A DNA stretch of 64,000 bases from Sycon ciliatum (Eukaryota; Porifera; Calcarea; Leucosolenida; Sycettidae), in NCBI RefSeq assembly GCF_964019385.1, contig NC_088654.1:28529407-28593406 (forward strand). Reading direction: 5' to 3'. This document shows positions 21,511 to 32,668 of the stretch, in pieces (positions within the stretch are counted from its first letter, which is position 1; each line of letters begins with the position of its first letter). The translations under genes and the position numbers were made by a program. The notes below the pieces were generated by a model. It was not told where the DNA came from. It made no database searches and saw only the letters and a program-made list of their open reading frames with translations.

Positions 21511-22041
21511 CTATTGTTTGATTGCGGATGCCTGGCACGAACAGCTGGTTGCACTGAGTAAGAAAATGTTGGAGAATGATTTGTTTTTGTCCTCCTTGCC
21601 TTTCTCCAGTCGTTGCTGCCGACATTCTTGATCGTTCATATCCACTCGATACGGTTTGGATGTGACAGGAAAGCACTTTGAGCAGGGATATTTGACAAAA
21701 GGGTGAGTTTTTAGGAAGACCGGCTTCGACATGCACGTTCCTGAACAGACTCCGATAGATACACGCTTGAGGCAGCCAGCTCGTTTAACCAGGATATAGG
21801 TCATTTCGCTGCGACATGACTCGTGGTCCAGTCGGTAACCAATGCTGCCACCGTTGCTGCCTTCGGTTCGTGGGTGCTCCGCCAATACCTCTTCCCATTC
21901 TGGCTCCAGTGACGCCATTGACTCCTGGTCATCACGTGATGTGGAGCCATGGCTGTCATTGGCTGGCAGGGCTACACAGTACCATGGCAACACGATGGCT
22001 AACGAGAGTAGCAGTGGCCAGCTGTGGTGAATCAGCATCAT
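21511..22041 (-). CDS. Secreted cystine-knot (CTCK-like) protein 2
   Basis: 176-residue paralogue of the protein at 11521-12468. The ATG follows the same acceptor (CTGTAG|GAAAG) and the signal peptide is nearly identical (LLLSLAIVLPWYCVALPAN). It lacks the long Ala/Thr linker of paralogue 1. The knot cysteines are in the same order: SC, GC, GVCSGTC, CSKC, EC and final CSC, with VDMNDQEC matching VAMNDRYC. The 5' UTR exon (24924-25099) and TATA box (25121-25130) are also conserved. The intron (22047-24923) holds minisatellites. Likely a secreted ligand or antagonist; partner unknown. Confidence 0.8.
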   Translation of the reverse strand: MMLIHHSWPLLLSLAIVLPWYCVALPANDSHGSTSRDDQESMASLEPEWEEVLAEHPRTEGSNGGSIGYRLDHESCRSEMTYILVKRAGCLKRVSIGVCSGTCMSKPVFLKTHPFVKYPCSKCFPVTSKPYRVDMNDQECRQQRLEKGKEDKNKSFSNIFLLSATSCSCQASAIKQ

Positions 22042-22291
22042 CTTTCCTACAGTAACACACACACAAACACACAAACACACAAACACACACATGTAACATC
22101 ATGTACATACACATTACTTCAGTATTTAAATGTACGTCAGGTGGAAATATGTACATGTACGCACACACAAACACATACACAGACGCGTGCACTCACGCAC
22201 ACACACACGGTAGAAAGAGAAAGAAAACAATGATCATGAACTGCGCACCAAAGTAACCATGTACATGTGCAAGTGAAGTCAGAGAGTGCAA

Positions 22292-22440
22292 CAAGCCGCA
22301 CAAAAACTGCACAAAAACTGCACAAAACTGTACAAAAACTGTACAAAAACTGCACAAAACCGCACAAAACCGCACAAAACTGTACAAAACTGTACAAAAC
22401 TGCATAAAAACTGCACAAAAACTGTACAAAACTGCAAAAA
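22292..22440 (+). repeat. Minisatellite of ACTGCACAAAA/ACTGTACAAAA units
   Basis: About fourteen units of 10-11 bp. Lies in intron 1 of cystine-knot gene 2. The ORFs across it are repeat artefacts. Confidence 0.9.
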
Positions 22441-22873
22441 AATCACAAAAACCACACCAGTATCAAAACCGACGCGAAGCCGAGGTTTTTTTTATAACTG
22501 GTGTCCATCACGATATACATGTACACGAGGTCCCTTTGTTATAATTTATACCTCTCCACATTCACCGTGTGTGACCTCCTAATGGCTTGTTCCTCGCCGA
22601 CAGCTACTTCTAATTTCCCCTAGCTGTGTACATGTATATGGAGATAGACAGTTGTCTAAAGTCCTCAGGCTGCTTACAGTGCTCAATGTCCTGTTGACAG
22701 AGCCAGTAATACAAATATTACACAGCAATGAAGCAAACAAGTCTCTTTCCGCTGTCACCCCTTTTCCTCGCGCTATTGAAATGTTGTACCTCCATCACCT
22801 TTGCCCTCTTCTCTCAACACATGTATACAGTCATGTATATATTCTAGTGTTTGTTAGTCTTGGTCATATGCTA

Positions 22874-22913
22874 CTGTCTGATGAGTGTTTTTACACGAAA
22901 ATCGGAGTAACAG
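22874..22913 (+). ncRNA. Hammerhead-like motif (family 2)
   Basis: Stem I CTGT (22874-22877)/ACAG (22910-22913), core CTGATGA (22878-22884), perfect stem II GTGT-TTTT-ACAC, GAAA (22897-22900), seven stem-III bases and a GUA cleavage position after 22909. One stem III pair is A.G instead of C-G, which would weaken cleavage. It lies antisense within the intron of cystine-knot gene 2. Confidence 0.5.
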
Positions 22914-22958
22914 CCGACAGAGACTTGTTTGATTCATTGCTGTGTAATATTTGTATAT

Positions 22959-23535
22959 GGAATTATATACACCACTAAGGGAGAGCATGCCCAAGACTGT
23001 ATTAAAGTGTATTATGGAGATATATACACCACTAAGGGAGATCTTGCCCAAGACTGTATTAAAGTGTATTATGGAGATATATACACCACTAAGGGAGATC
23101 TTGCCCAAGACTGTATTAAAGTGTATTATGGAGATATATACACCACTAAGGAAGATCTTGCCCAAGACTGTATTAAAGTGTATTATGGAGATATATACAC
23201 CACTAAGGAAGATCTTGCCCAAGACTGTATTAAAGTGTATTATGGAGATATATACACCACTAAGGAAGATCTTGCCCAAGACTGTATTAAAGTGTATTAT
23301 GGAGATATATACACCACTAAGGAAGATCTTGCCCAAGACTGTATTAAAGTGTATTATGGAGATATATACACCACTAAGGAAGATCTTGCCCAAGACTGTA
23401 TTAAAGTGTATTATGGAGATATATACACCACTAAGGAAGATCTTGCCCAAGACTGTATTAAAGTGTATTATGGAGATATATACACCACTAAGGGTGATCT
23501 TGCCCAAGACTGTGATAAAGTGTATTATGGAGTGA
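22959..23535 (+). repeat. 57-bp tandem repeat, about 10 copies
   Basis: Near-identical 57-bp units (TATGGAGATATATACACCAC ... GACTGTATTAAAGTG). Because 57 is divisible by three, long ORFs stay open on both strands (for example DIYTTKEDLAQDCIKVYYG repeated). There is no independent sign of coding, and the array sits within an intron. Confidence 0.95.
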
Positions 23536-23931
23536 GGTATAAAACAGGTTACGTAGTCTTCATACCACCTACATGTATATGTACATGTGGCTAGAACCGT
23601 GACATCTTCGAAACGCAACCCGACAATCTTCCAAACGTTCAGATTAGGAATGTCTGAGTACTCTCCCTGGTTAGTTTTGCGTCTTGTCGCACTCTGGTGA
23701 TTGTACATGTATATTCTCTGGTTACTTTGGTGGATAGTTGGTCATAACACGTAACAATGTTGTCCTTCCTTTTTTATTTATTTGTCCAGGATTACATTGG
23801 CTCGCCATCTGAGTCCATAGTTAAAACTGTTCATTAAAATCGATATTTGTTTAGCATCAACCATCACACTATAACTGAGCTCTCCGGCCGAGCTCGACAC
23901 GTGGTAGTTACAGAACACCATCAGCATCATC

Positions 23932-24383
23932 AGCTGGTTGGTTGGTATATTTTATTTTACTTCACCAGAACAAACAGGCATTACTGCCTTCTTGCCTGGG
24001 CAAGTGGATTGCCCAAGCTCTCACAAAAAGACGAAGAAAGGAAATAGATATTACATGAGAGTGTGAAGCATGCAATCTTATAAGAGAAATAGCTGCTGCA
24101 TAAGGTGTCCTTGTGACCCGACGAGACCCCAGAGCGCTTGCGGACACCAGCAAGAACAGTCTACCAGTCACTCGTCTCGTCTTGGGTAGTGTTGCCTGAT
24201 GGCAAGAGAATCTTGGCACTACACGCCAGTGAATTCCGTTGAATTGAGAGGCCAAAATGAAGATGGCATCGACAAGTAATATCTTCCTACTAGAATTGAT
24301 GAAATTTAAGAAGGGGTTTACACTAGTATGAAGATATATTTTGCTTGGACAATTCACTTGTCCAGGCAATAAAGCAGTCTCTA

Positions 24384-24446
<63 letters not shown>

Positions 24447-24607
24447 CTCTATCTCTATCTCCTCTCTCATCATGCATGCTTCACACTCTCATGTAATATT
24501 TCTTTCCTTTCTTCGTCTTTTGTGAGAGCCTGGACAATCCACTTGTCCAGGCAAGAAGGTAGAAATGCCTGTTCATTCTGGCAAAGTAAAATAAAATATA
24601 CCAACCA
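23932..24607 (+). repeat. Inverted repeat with ~135-bp arms
   Basis: Arms at about 23938-24075 and 24470-24607 are reverse complements (GGTTGGTTGGTATATTTTA ... TTACATGAGAGTGTGAAGCA). The centre carries part of the dispersed repeat shared with 10.8 kb and a (CT)n tract (about 24388-24470). Probably a foldback element. Confidence 0.75.
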
Positions 24608-24923
24608 ACCAATATATTGGTATTCTCAGAAGCTGGAACGGACTCCGCCATTTGAAAGTAATTACAACCCGTCCATCTCTCCACACTGCGAAACAGATGT
24701 CTGGGAGATGTGGAACATCTACCCAAGAGCGAATGTCCTCGTTTTGGTGAGGTGAATATGGGAAAAGAGCGAAGTGTGGAGAGGCGGACAGTTTCAAGAT
24801 ACTAGTGTATTGGCGAACCATCAAACGAAGACCTGAACTTTTGATTTTTATTCTAACTAGTGTTGGGAAAATCTAGGTAGCTACATGTATATTGCAAAGA
24901 AAAGTACAATGCACACAACTTAC

Positions 24924-25099
24924 AATTCAGCTGTATGTAGAAGTTCTCCCAGCTCTTCCTTTGTATGACGTTATATCTGCTTCTTGCTGATACCCACACA
25001 AACACAACGTGTACCTGAAATGTATCAACTGTAGATTTGTTCACTGTCTGCTGATCTCTGCTTGAAAAATAAGTCTGTCGCATTGACAGCAAGAACTTG
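24924..25099 (-). other. Predicted 5' UTR exon 1 of cystine-knot gene 2
   Basis: Ends at donor GAATT|GTAAGT (24923). Conserved with 9709-9889 in the paralogue, including CAAATCTACAGTTGATACAT and GTCATACAAAGGAAGAGCT. The first ATG of the exon (ATGCGACAGAC) matches the upstream-ORF start of paralogue 1. Confidence 0.6.
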
Positions 25100-25120
25100 T
25101 GAACTGAGACATCCATACCG

Positions 25121-25130
25121 TTTTTTTATA
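25121..25130 (-). promoter_or_regulatory. TATA box of cystine-knot gene 2
   Basis: TATAAAAAAA on the minus strand, preceded by TTAGCAGCCAC exactly as in paralogue 1. The conserved promoter block extends to about 25278. Confidence 0.7.
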
Positions 25131-25332
25131 GTGGCTGCTAACCATTCAATGAACGAACTCTAGGAAAGGTTTCAACCTTTCAAAACCAGGACGTCGATAC
25201 CAAATACGCCTGGTATCTATAATTGTTGTACGTAGCCTTGTCACCTGTGCTAAATATGTATCAGAACATCTTAGTAAGTACATGGATAAGACCCTCTTCC
25301 ATTAGAGCCTTACGACACTCAGTACTAAATAC

Positions 25333-26188
25333 ATCAAAAGGCTACTCAAAAGGCTACTCAAAAGGCTACTCAAAAGGCTACTCAAAAGGCTACTCAAAAT
25401 GCTACTCAAAAGGCTACTCAAAAGGCTACTCAAAAGGCTACTCAAAAGGCTACCCAAAAGGCTACTCAAAAGGCTACTCAAAAGGCTACTCAAAAGGCTA
25501 CTCAAAAGGCTACTCAAAAGGCTACTCAAAAGGCTACTCAAAAGGCTACTCAAAAGGCTACTCAAAAGGCTACTCAAAAGGCTACTCAAAAGGCTACCCA
25601 AAAGGCTACCCAAAAGGCTACTCAAAAGGCTACTCAAAAGGCTACTCAAAAGGCTACTCAAAAGGCTACTCAAAAGGCTACTCAAAAGGCTACCCAAAAG
25701 GCTACCCAAAAGGCTACTCAAAAGGCTACTCAAAAGGCTACTCAAAAGGCTACTCAAAAGGCTACTCAAAAGGCTACCCAAAAGGCTACCCAAAAGGCTA
25801 CTCAAAAGGCTACTCAAAAGGCTACCCAAAAGGCTACCCAAAAGGCTACTCAAAAGGCTACTCAAAAGGCTACCCAAAAGGCTCAGTGACTCAAAAGGCT
25901 ACTCAAAAGGCTACTCAAAAGGCTACTCAAAAGGCTACTCAAAAGGCTACCCAAAAGGCTACCCAAAAGGCTACTCAAAAGGCTACTCAAAAGGCTACTC
26001 AAAAGGCTACCCAAAAGGCTACCCATAAGGCTACTCAAAAGGCTACTCCAAAGGCTACTCAAAAGGCTACTCAAAAGGCTACTCAAAAGGCTACTCAAAA
26101 GGCTACCCAAAAGGCTACCCATAAGGCTACTCAAAAGGCTACTCCAAAGGCTACTCAAAAGGCTACTCAAAAGGCTACTCAAAAGGAA
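25333..26188 (+). repeat. 12-bp minisatellite GGCTACTCAAAA, about 70 copies
   Basis: Dominant unit GGCTACTCAAAA with a GGCTACCCAAAA variant arranged in blocks, indicating higher-order amplification. All three plus frames are free of stops over long distances (KGYS, KATQ, KRLL), so the ORFs are a property of the unit and not evidence of a gene. Confidence 0.95.
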
Positions 26189-26396
26189 TTGGGCCTTTTC
26201 GTTAACTTGCAAGACTAGTATTAGTATGTGTTGCGATGGGACTTTCCCTGATATGTAGCTGAACAAATATCCTTTGTTCCAAGTAGAGTTTTCCTACAGA
26301 AGTGTGTACTTCCAGGGATGTACATTCAATAAGGAGACTGGTTTCGCATGAAGGCTTTCCGGTTTGTCCTCAACTAGACTGTACGCTGTCAGTGTG

Positions 26397-26626
26397 AGCT
26401 TGGGGAAGTGGAGAGCGATAGCTTGGGGAAGTGGAGAGCGATAGCTTGGGGAAGTGGAGAGCGATAGCTTGGGGAAGTGGAGAGCGATAGCTTGGGGAAG
26501 TGGAGAGCGATAGCTTGGGGACGTGGAGAGCGATAGCTTGGGGAAGTGGAGAGCGATAGCTTGGGGAAGTGGAGAGCGATAGCTTGGGGCAGTGGAGAGC
26601 GATAGCTTGGGGAAGTGGAGAGCGAT
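26397..26626 (+). repeat. 23-bp tandem repeat x 10
   Basis: Unit AGCTTGGGGAAGTGGAGAGC followed by GAT, ten copies, nearly perfect. Unknown function; ORFs across it are artefacts. Confidence 0.95.
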
Positions 26627-26876
26627 ATGTCCAACATAGGGACCGGCGGATTCTGCTCGAAAAGGTGGCAGATTCTGCTCGAAAAGCAGTGAAATTGGCA
26701 GAACCATACAAACCTTATGGCGGCAATTCCTCCAATTCTGCTCAATTTTTTATCCACATCCCAAACATGCATGAAACTTACCAGAAAAAGTACCGAATTC
26801 TGCCAATTTTTCTACCAGCAGAATCCGCCCGACCTTAGTCCAACATCATCTGTACACCAATACTGTAAGGAGTATA

Positions 26877-26946
26877 ATTATTGACGTTTCGGACCAGTCA
26901 CCCATCATGGTTCTGACGATGTATGACTGGCCCGAAACGTCAATAA
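26877..26946 (+). repeat. Hairpin with GACGTTTCGG/CCGAAACGTC arms
   Basis: Arms ATTATTGACGTTTCGG (26877-26892) and its reverse complement (26931-26946), extended by CCAGTCA/TGACTGG, enclose a loop of about 25 nt. CTGACGA and CCGAAACG words resemble hammerhead core pieces, but stem II cannot be formed. 26630-26876 holds no recognisable feature. Confidence 0.7.
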
Positions 26947-27009
26947 TGTTTCGACATCATAAAATAATTTTCATCAAAAGAGTGAATAGCAATCCATACA
27001 AAAACACAT

Positions 27010-27459
27010 AGGGTACTCGTAAGAAGGCCTTAGACCTGTGGGAATGCCCTATTCACACATATTATAGGGTACCCGTAAGAAGGCCTTAGGCCTGTGGGAA
27101 TGCCCTATTCACACATATTATAGGGTACCTGTAAGAAGGCCTTAGGCCTGTGGGAATGCCCTATTCACACATATTATAGGGTACCCCGTAAGAAGGCCTT
27201 AGGCCTGTGGGAATACCCTAATTAAACATATTATAGGGTACCTGTAAGAAGGCCTTAGGCCTGTGGGAATGCCCTTTTCAAACATATTATAGGGTACCCG
27301 TAAGAAGGCCTTAGGCCTGTGGGAATGCCCTATTCAAACTTAATTATAGGGTACCTGTAAGAAGGCCTTAGGCCTGTGGGAATGCCCTTTTCAAACATAT
27401 TATAGGGTACCCGTAAGAAGGCCTTAGGCCTGTGGGAATGCCCTATTCAAACATATTAC
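27010..27459 (+). repeat. 56-bp tandem repeat x 8 with internal palindrome
   Basis: Units start AGGGTACCCGTAAGAAGG at 27010, 27066, 27122, 27178, 27235, 27291, 27348 and 27404. Each holds the palindrome AAGGCCTTAGGCCT. A single reverse-complement copy of the core lies at 57511-57547. 27460-28140 shows no clear gene. Confidence 0.95.
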
Positions 27460-28161
27460 TGTATTCGGTAAAATTGTTCCACCCCTACTAAAATTACATG
27501 CTATACAGCTTTTATGGTATGTTTAATAATGAATGTTCGGAATGTGGATAAAGAAATGAGACATTTATTATATTTTTGTAATCAGGCCTATTTTTAGGGG
27601 TTCAAGAAAAGCTTGGGCACTAAATGTTATAGAATAGCGATCTTATGAAAGTAACAAAATATTACTAGCAGTAGAGTCTCATCATCCCAACATCATGATT
27701 AAAGGTGTGCTTAGTGTCAAGCACACCTTTTACCTGTGAGTAACAGCAAGAACCTAAATGAGAGCACGGTCAAAATCTGTGCAAGAGAATATAAAAGGCA
27801 TGCCAATGCCTTGGAAAATATGTGTCGCACCGCCTGCCAACTCTCAACACCCTGATACATGTATGTGCAGAACCAGCAACAGCATGTGAATATACTCGCC
27901 CGCATGCACACACCAACACAATCTTGAACCCGCGCACCATGCGTGCTCACCGCATGCGTACGCACACACACCATGTACCAAGTGTATGCGGTCGCAAGAG
28001 AAGTACATAAATCTGCAAATGCACCGGATGTGCACCCATAAATTTTCCCTCATAGTCATAGCAACGATAGCGGACAAGATCAGAATGGACCAGATCAAGA
28101 CTGGCGCCAGATAAGTCCAACCTGCGAAGCCAAGGCAACACACAAACACACACATACACAC

Positions 28162-28203
<42 letters not shown>

Positions 28204-28285
28204 CTACTACTACTAGCAGCATGACTGCCCAGAGGGGCAAGTGTCACCCCTATGAAAAGGGGACCAGAAAACGGGACACGGATCA

Positions 28286-28351
28286 CAAGCAGGACCGCGA
28301 ATGTCTGGCTAGGTCCTGCTGCCGGCGGAAATTGCGTTTACAATGTGGGCA
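28286..28351 (-). pseudogene. Zinc-finger-coding repeat fragment
   Basis: Minus strand encodes CPHCKRNFRRQQDLARHSRS then CL, a C2HC/C2H2-like finger, between two CA-repeat blocks. Similar fingers occur at 30607-30663, 42000-42143 and 48288-48440. Such fingers are found at the ends of some LINE proteins of invertebrates; here they are isolated fragments. Confidence 0.45.
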
Positions 28352-28417
28352 GCTGAGGGGCAGAGCTGCTCTCTCAGCAGCAGATGGTCTCGCACCACGA
28401 TTGCAGTTCACACACAC

Positions 28418-28419
<2 letters not shown>

Positions 28420-28494
<75 letters not shown>
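28420..28494 (+). repeat. (CA)n microsatellite
   Basis: CA-repeat run. Similar runs in this part of the window: 28142-28200, 29299-29348, 29742-29792, 30120-30182 and 30290-30406. Long ORFs over them (THTHTH, CVCVCV) are artefacts. Between these runs (28500-29290, 29800-30120) I see no convincing gene. Confidence 0.95.
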
Positions 28495-28496
<2 letters not shown>

Positions 28497-29297
28497 ATTG
28501 TGGGGTGTGCGTGCACACAATACACATCAGTGACTGGTTTGAGATTAATGATCACAACAATTGTCACGTTCTGATGAAGCCTAATCAGCATCATTTCTGT
28601 TAGAGGGTATTCACACATCAGTACAATGGCTGGCAGATAACAGCTAATGTGCAACTAAGATTCATGGAGTCAAACAGTGCTGCAAGCTGAGCAGCTCAAC
28701 GCTGCTGTTCAGCACAGCAACAGGAGCAATGCTTTCTTGCAGCATGTCCATGCTGCAAGACTTGAGCTCTTCTAGTGCTCAGTGGCGGGCAAAATATCCC
28801 ATGGATGTTGATGGCACCATGATCGCCGTCCTGGCTGTTAATTCCACTTTCCAGTCACCATGCCGGGTCACATCATCAGGAAATTTTTGGTGTCAGACCT
28901 AGGTTATCCGTGACAGTATGCCTCGACGATATTGGCATGCAACATATACTGACAAGACCATCGGAAGAAGCTGCTTACTGCTTAGGTTTCGACTGCTTTC
29001 TTTCATAGGGTTGGCACCTGCAGTGGACATTGGTAACATACACAGGCGTTTGTGTTCGTGTATACACGCGTGACCCCCCCCCCCCCCCCCACAACACACA
29101 CACACACAAGCAATAGGACACATGTACACACGCAAGGCGCATAGCCGGCAGCACTTCAAGGTTGCTGAAACATCCTGAAACAAGAGGATGATGTCAATGC
29201 ACCCCTGTGCAACACGCTGTGCCCTCTCGGCGTACGACTGCCAATAGGAAAAGCCCTCGGATAACCAGTCCACTCCTGGCTGTGGTACCTCATGCAT

Positions 29298-29351
<54 letters not shown>

Positions 29352-29559
29352 CAGACCTCAGACATGCCCATCGCGAAAGCGATGATAGCGAACAGCTATG
29401 TTAGGCATAGCAACTTGTGCTGGGATTACACCATTCAACAGCTTGCAAGGCTGATGAATTGACCGCCACTATTTTCAGCCGGGTATCCACCACACAGCTG
29501 TTTGAAGTGATTTTTTTCTGGCCAGTTAATCCCTATTTTCCATTTTTCCATTTTTTTTA

Positions 29560-29739
29560 TTTTTATACACACACCGCATACTCCGGCATACACTAGCTGT
29601 TGGTAACCACCTAGGAGAATGAAAGAAAAGTCAGGAAGAGTCCGAGAAAGAGAAGAAAGACGTGTGCGACCATAATCGGCGGGAATTGAACCCGCAACCT
29701 CTCGATTAGAAATTGACTGCACATACCACTGCACCAACT

Positions 29740-29745
<6 letters not shown>
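29560..29745 (-). repeat. tRNA-derived SINE
   Basis: On the minus strand the head reads AGTTGGTGCAGTGG (A box-like), an anticodon-region TTTCTAATC, then GCGGGTTCAATTCCCGCC (B box in a T-arm stem). A TCT anticodon would make it tRNA-Arg-like. A body of about 70 bp and an A/T-rich tail follow (about 29545-29575). Not a functional tRNA gene: the acceptor stem is not intact. Confidence 0.65.
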
Positions 29746-29795
<50 letters not shown>

Positions 29796-30120
29796 ACACA
29801 CAACTTTGCTCAAACATGCACATACACACACACACACACACTCCTTCCTAAAAACTCCTTTCGTCTCCTACTGCGTACGATAGATGGCTCCATTCGCGGG
29901 CTTGCAAGGCCTCGCGATGGGTCCAACAGCGGAAAACAGAGTCCGAGTGACGAGACCCGGAGTTCGTCCTGTAATCTGCTCTGTTGACTTTCCGCTGTGG
30001 ACTTTTACTGGGAACTGTCCCTGGGACGACCCTGGAAGCCCAGAGTCATCCCTGAGAACTGAAAGCTATCAAAAACTAATCAAACAATGAGAGCTTCAAA
30101 ATTCCTAACTGACTCCTGTA

Positions 30121-30184
<64 letters not shown>

Positions 30185-30289
30185 AGTGCAGGTCTGCGGG
30201 CACACACACATCAGCGCATGTAAGCTTGCTCACCAATAAACGCCGGCGCGCGCACACGCACACACACACTCACACACACACACCATGTA

Positions 30290-30407
<118 letters not shown>

Positions 30408-30606
30408 CATTGCATTCACTGGCGCGTGCGCACACACGAATGCACACACCAGTGAACGCCCGTGCACGCATACACACACCCTCGGACCTTCCTTCTACCA
30501 CTGCCATGACTGGCTATGTGGCCTCATACGGGGCAGACCAGGAGACGTGTTGTCCACCGCGCGGGGAACGCCATACTCAGCGCGTGCGGGCCACGCTAAC
30601 AGCGTT

Positions 30607-30663
30607 ACAGTTGTGCCTCGCAATATCCTGCGGCCGACGAAAACTGCGCGCACAAGTGCCACA
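30607..30663 (-). pseudogene. Zinc-finger-coding repeat fragment
   Basis: Minus strand encodes CGTCARSFRRPQDIARHNC, very like the finger at 28286-28351, again between CA repeats. Fragment only. Confidence 0.45.
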
Positions 30664-31019
30664 GATGAGGGGCTTCGCCACAGGCCCGCGGACATGCACA
30701 CACAGACCGACAAACGCACACACACACACACCAGTGGATGTGCACGTGCACACACACACACACACACACACACACCAGTGCACTCTCACAAACACACCAG
30801 TGCACGCGTGCACCACCCACTCATACATGTGCAGGCAAACAATTACAATCGGTCCCAGCATACATCCTGAGGAACCAGGCCCTATTTATCAAAAGCCATC
30901 TCCCATTTGCAACTCAAAATGCTTATACCAAGTGTCCATAAACAAGAGTATGCAATTGTGATCTCTTTCCTATGGGCCAGATGAGCGGCGCGCTGCCTTC
31001 ATTACATCATTCAGCTGCA

Positions 31020-31250
31020 GTCCGGGCACTGCGGAAAATCAAACACCCTGTCCCTGGGGAAAATCGCGGAAAAAATCCCAGAATTTGCGGTGTAATTTGC
31101 GGGTAAATATGGCATAATTTGCGGTGAACTTGCGGTAAATATGCGGTGAATAATATTGATATGCGGCAAGTTTGCAGTTGATATGAGTCAATTTTCAGTG
31201 AGTATGTAGTGAAATCAATCAGGTATAAGTCTCTGGTATAAGCACTCGTC
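31020..31250 (-). repeat. Dispersed repeat, inverted partner of 3240-3440
   Basis: Carries the same GCGGTAAATATGCGGTGAAT series in reverse complement. A second related GC-rich piece lies at 31340-31450 (GGGGGAAAACGCGG). 31450-32340 contains only unrecognised ORFs (for example 31749-32144) that I do not support as genes. Confidence 0.6.
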
Positions 31251-32448
31251 ATATTGAGTACAAAGCTGCCACGATGAGACGTTGCTGACCGAATAGTGCA
31301 CTGTGTGTACATGTAGTGCAAGAAAAGAGTTCAAAAATGCGGAAACATTACGGAAAACGCGTAAAAAATTGCAAAAAACGCCGGGGGAAAACGCGGCGGG
31401 GGAAAACGCGGCCGCGGAATCGCGATTTTCCCCGGGGACAGAACACCGCACTTTCCCTCTGGTTTGAAATGGACTTTCGTACGGAAGTGGAGTTCACACG
31501 CCAAAATTTAGAGATCGCGTGGGCACTGGAAGGAATGGAGCAAAAATGGATGGGCTCGTAGGAGAAATTGTGAGTTTGAGAGCATACTTTCAGAACGTGA
31601 TGAAGGCAAGTTACGTAATGAAGGCAGCGCGCCACGCACTGACCCATAACCACAGTTGCATACTCTTGTTTATGCACTCTTGCCTATTGAAGAAACTATA
31701 ATTAATCTCTTACCTGGCCAGCTATGTTGAGAAAACGATGTACACTTAATGTCACTGACAAAAGACAGGTGCACCTGTCATCTTCGCAAGCTTGTGACAT
31801 TTAGCAGTGACCCTTCATACAGCTGGCGACTGCATTTCACCTTCCTTTTGCCACCACCGCGACTCCTTGTGTCACAACCACTCGCTCACACAGCGCAAAC
31901 TGTTCATGTCTTGTGCAGCGACTTTCGGAACTGGTCGCCGGGCAGCATGATGCGCGAACTATTCTTCTGTCAGCTTGACAGCTTCCCCATGCTTCTGGCA
32001 CACTTTCTGGTAGGCCTTCACGAACAACACAGCCATCACGATTCAGTAGCCGTAAACTCTTCACGGTTATCAGCGCAGCACACTAGAAGGTCAAGGAAGG
32101 AGATATGCTGCTTGGTATCGATCTATCTTACAACCTTAGAATAGTTACCGGATCGTTACAGGGTCGTTGATTTACGCCCAGAGTCATCAACTCTGCAATA
32201 GCGATACCTACTGTACTACGATATAAATGTAGAATCAGTGGTATAGGGCTTCTGCGTCAAGGAAGGCAAATTAGGTTCGTGATTTGTAGAAAAGTAAAAG
32301 ACCATTGCATTACAGTGAGTATCTTTACTTATAAAAGAGAGGCACCTGTGACGTGTGTCTGTGTGTGTGTGTGTCACGCTCCTTATAAAGAAGAGGCACC
32401 TGTGACGTGTGTTTTTGTGTCACGCTGAAGCGCTGCGGAGCAGCGCTA

Positions 32449-32660
32449 CCCTGAGCACGCGAAGCGTGCGAACAGTGTATAGCACAGTGTAGCTAGCGGC
32501 CGCAGAAGCACTGAGCACGCGAAGCGTGCGAATCGTGTAGCTAGCGGAAGCAGCCTAGCCACAGCAGTACAGAAGCACTGAGCACGCGAAGCGTGCGAAT
32601 CGTGTAGCCACCACCACGTGCTGAGCACGCGAAGCGTGCGAACAGTGTAGGTGGTAGCGC
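32449..32660 (+). repeat. Cluster of GAGCACGCGAAGCGTGCG palindromes
   Basis: The 18-bp word occurs at 32453, 32513, 32580 and 32623, and again at 33603. Each forms a GCACGC/GCGTGC hairpin with a GAA loop. The preceding AGCGCTGCGGAGCAGCGCT (32427-32447) is another hairpin. Mobile or transcript-structural role unknown. Confidence 0.85.
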
Positions 32661-32668
32661 GCGCTTAA

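Noticed and set aside
22854-23708. ORFs on both strands over the 57-bp array
   Set aside because: Frame-preserving satellite inside an intron.
25223-26218. 331-residue KGYS/KATQ repeat ORF
   Set aside because: The 12-bp unit leaves every plus frame open; no start context, splice site or domain supports a protein.
26917-26940. CTGACGA ... GAAACG as a hammerhead
   Set aside because: The sequence between the core boxes cannot form stem II with a G-C closing pair; it is better explained by the long hairpin.
27010-27459. CRISPR-like regular array
   Set aside because: Units are contiguous tandem repeats without unique spacers, in eukaryotic DNA.
27844-28197. Minus-strand exon-like ORF (LDLSGASLDLVHSDLV)
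   Set aside because: An acceptor-like AG precedes it, but the donor is weak and no partner exon is seen; too little support.
29650-29745. Functional tRNA gene
   Set aside because: T-arm and anticodon region look tRNA-like, but the acceptor stem does not pair and a SINE body and tail follow.
31749-32144. 131-residue ORF
   Set aside because: No recognisable domain, no splice or promoter support; overlapping ORF on the other strand is equally unconvincing.
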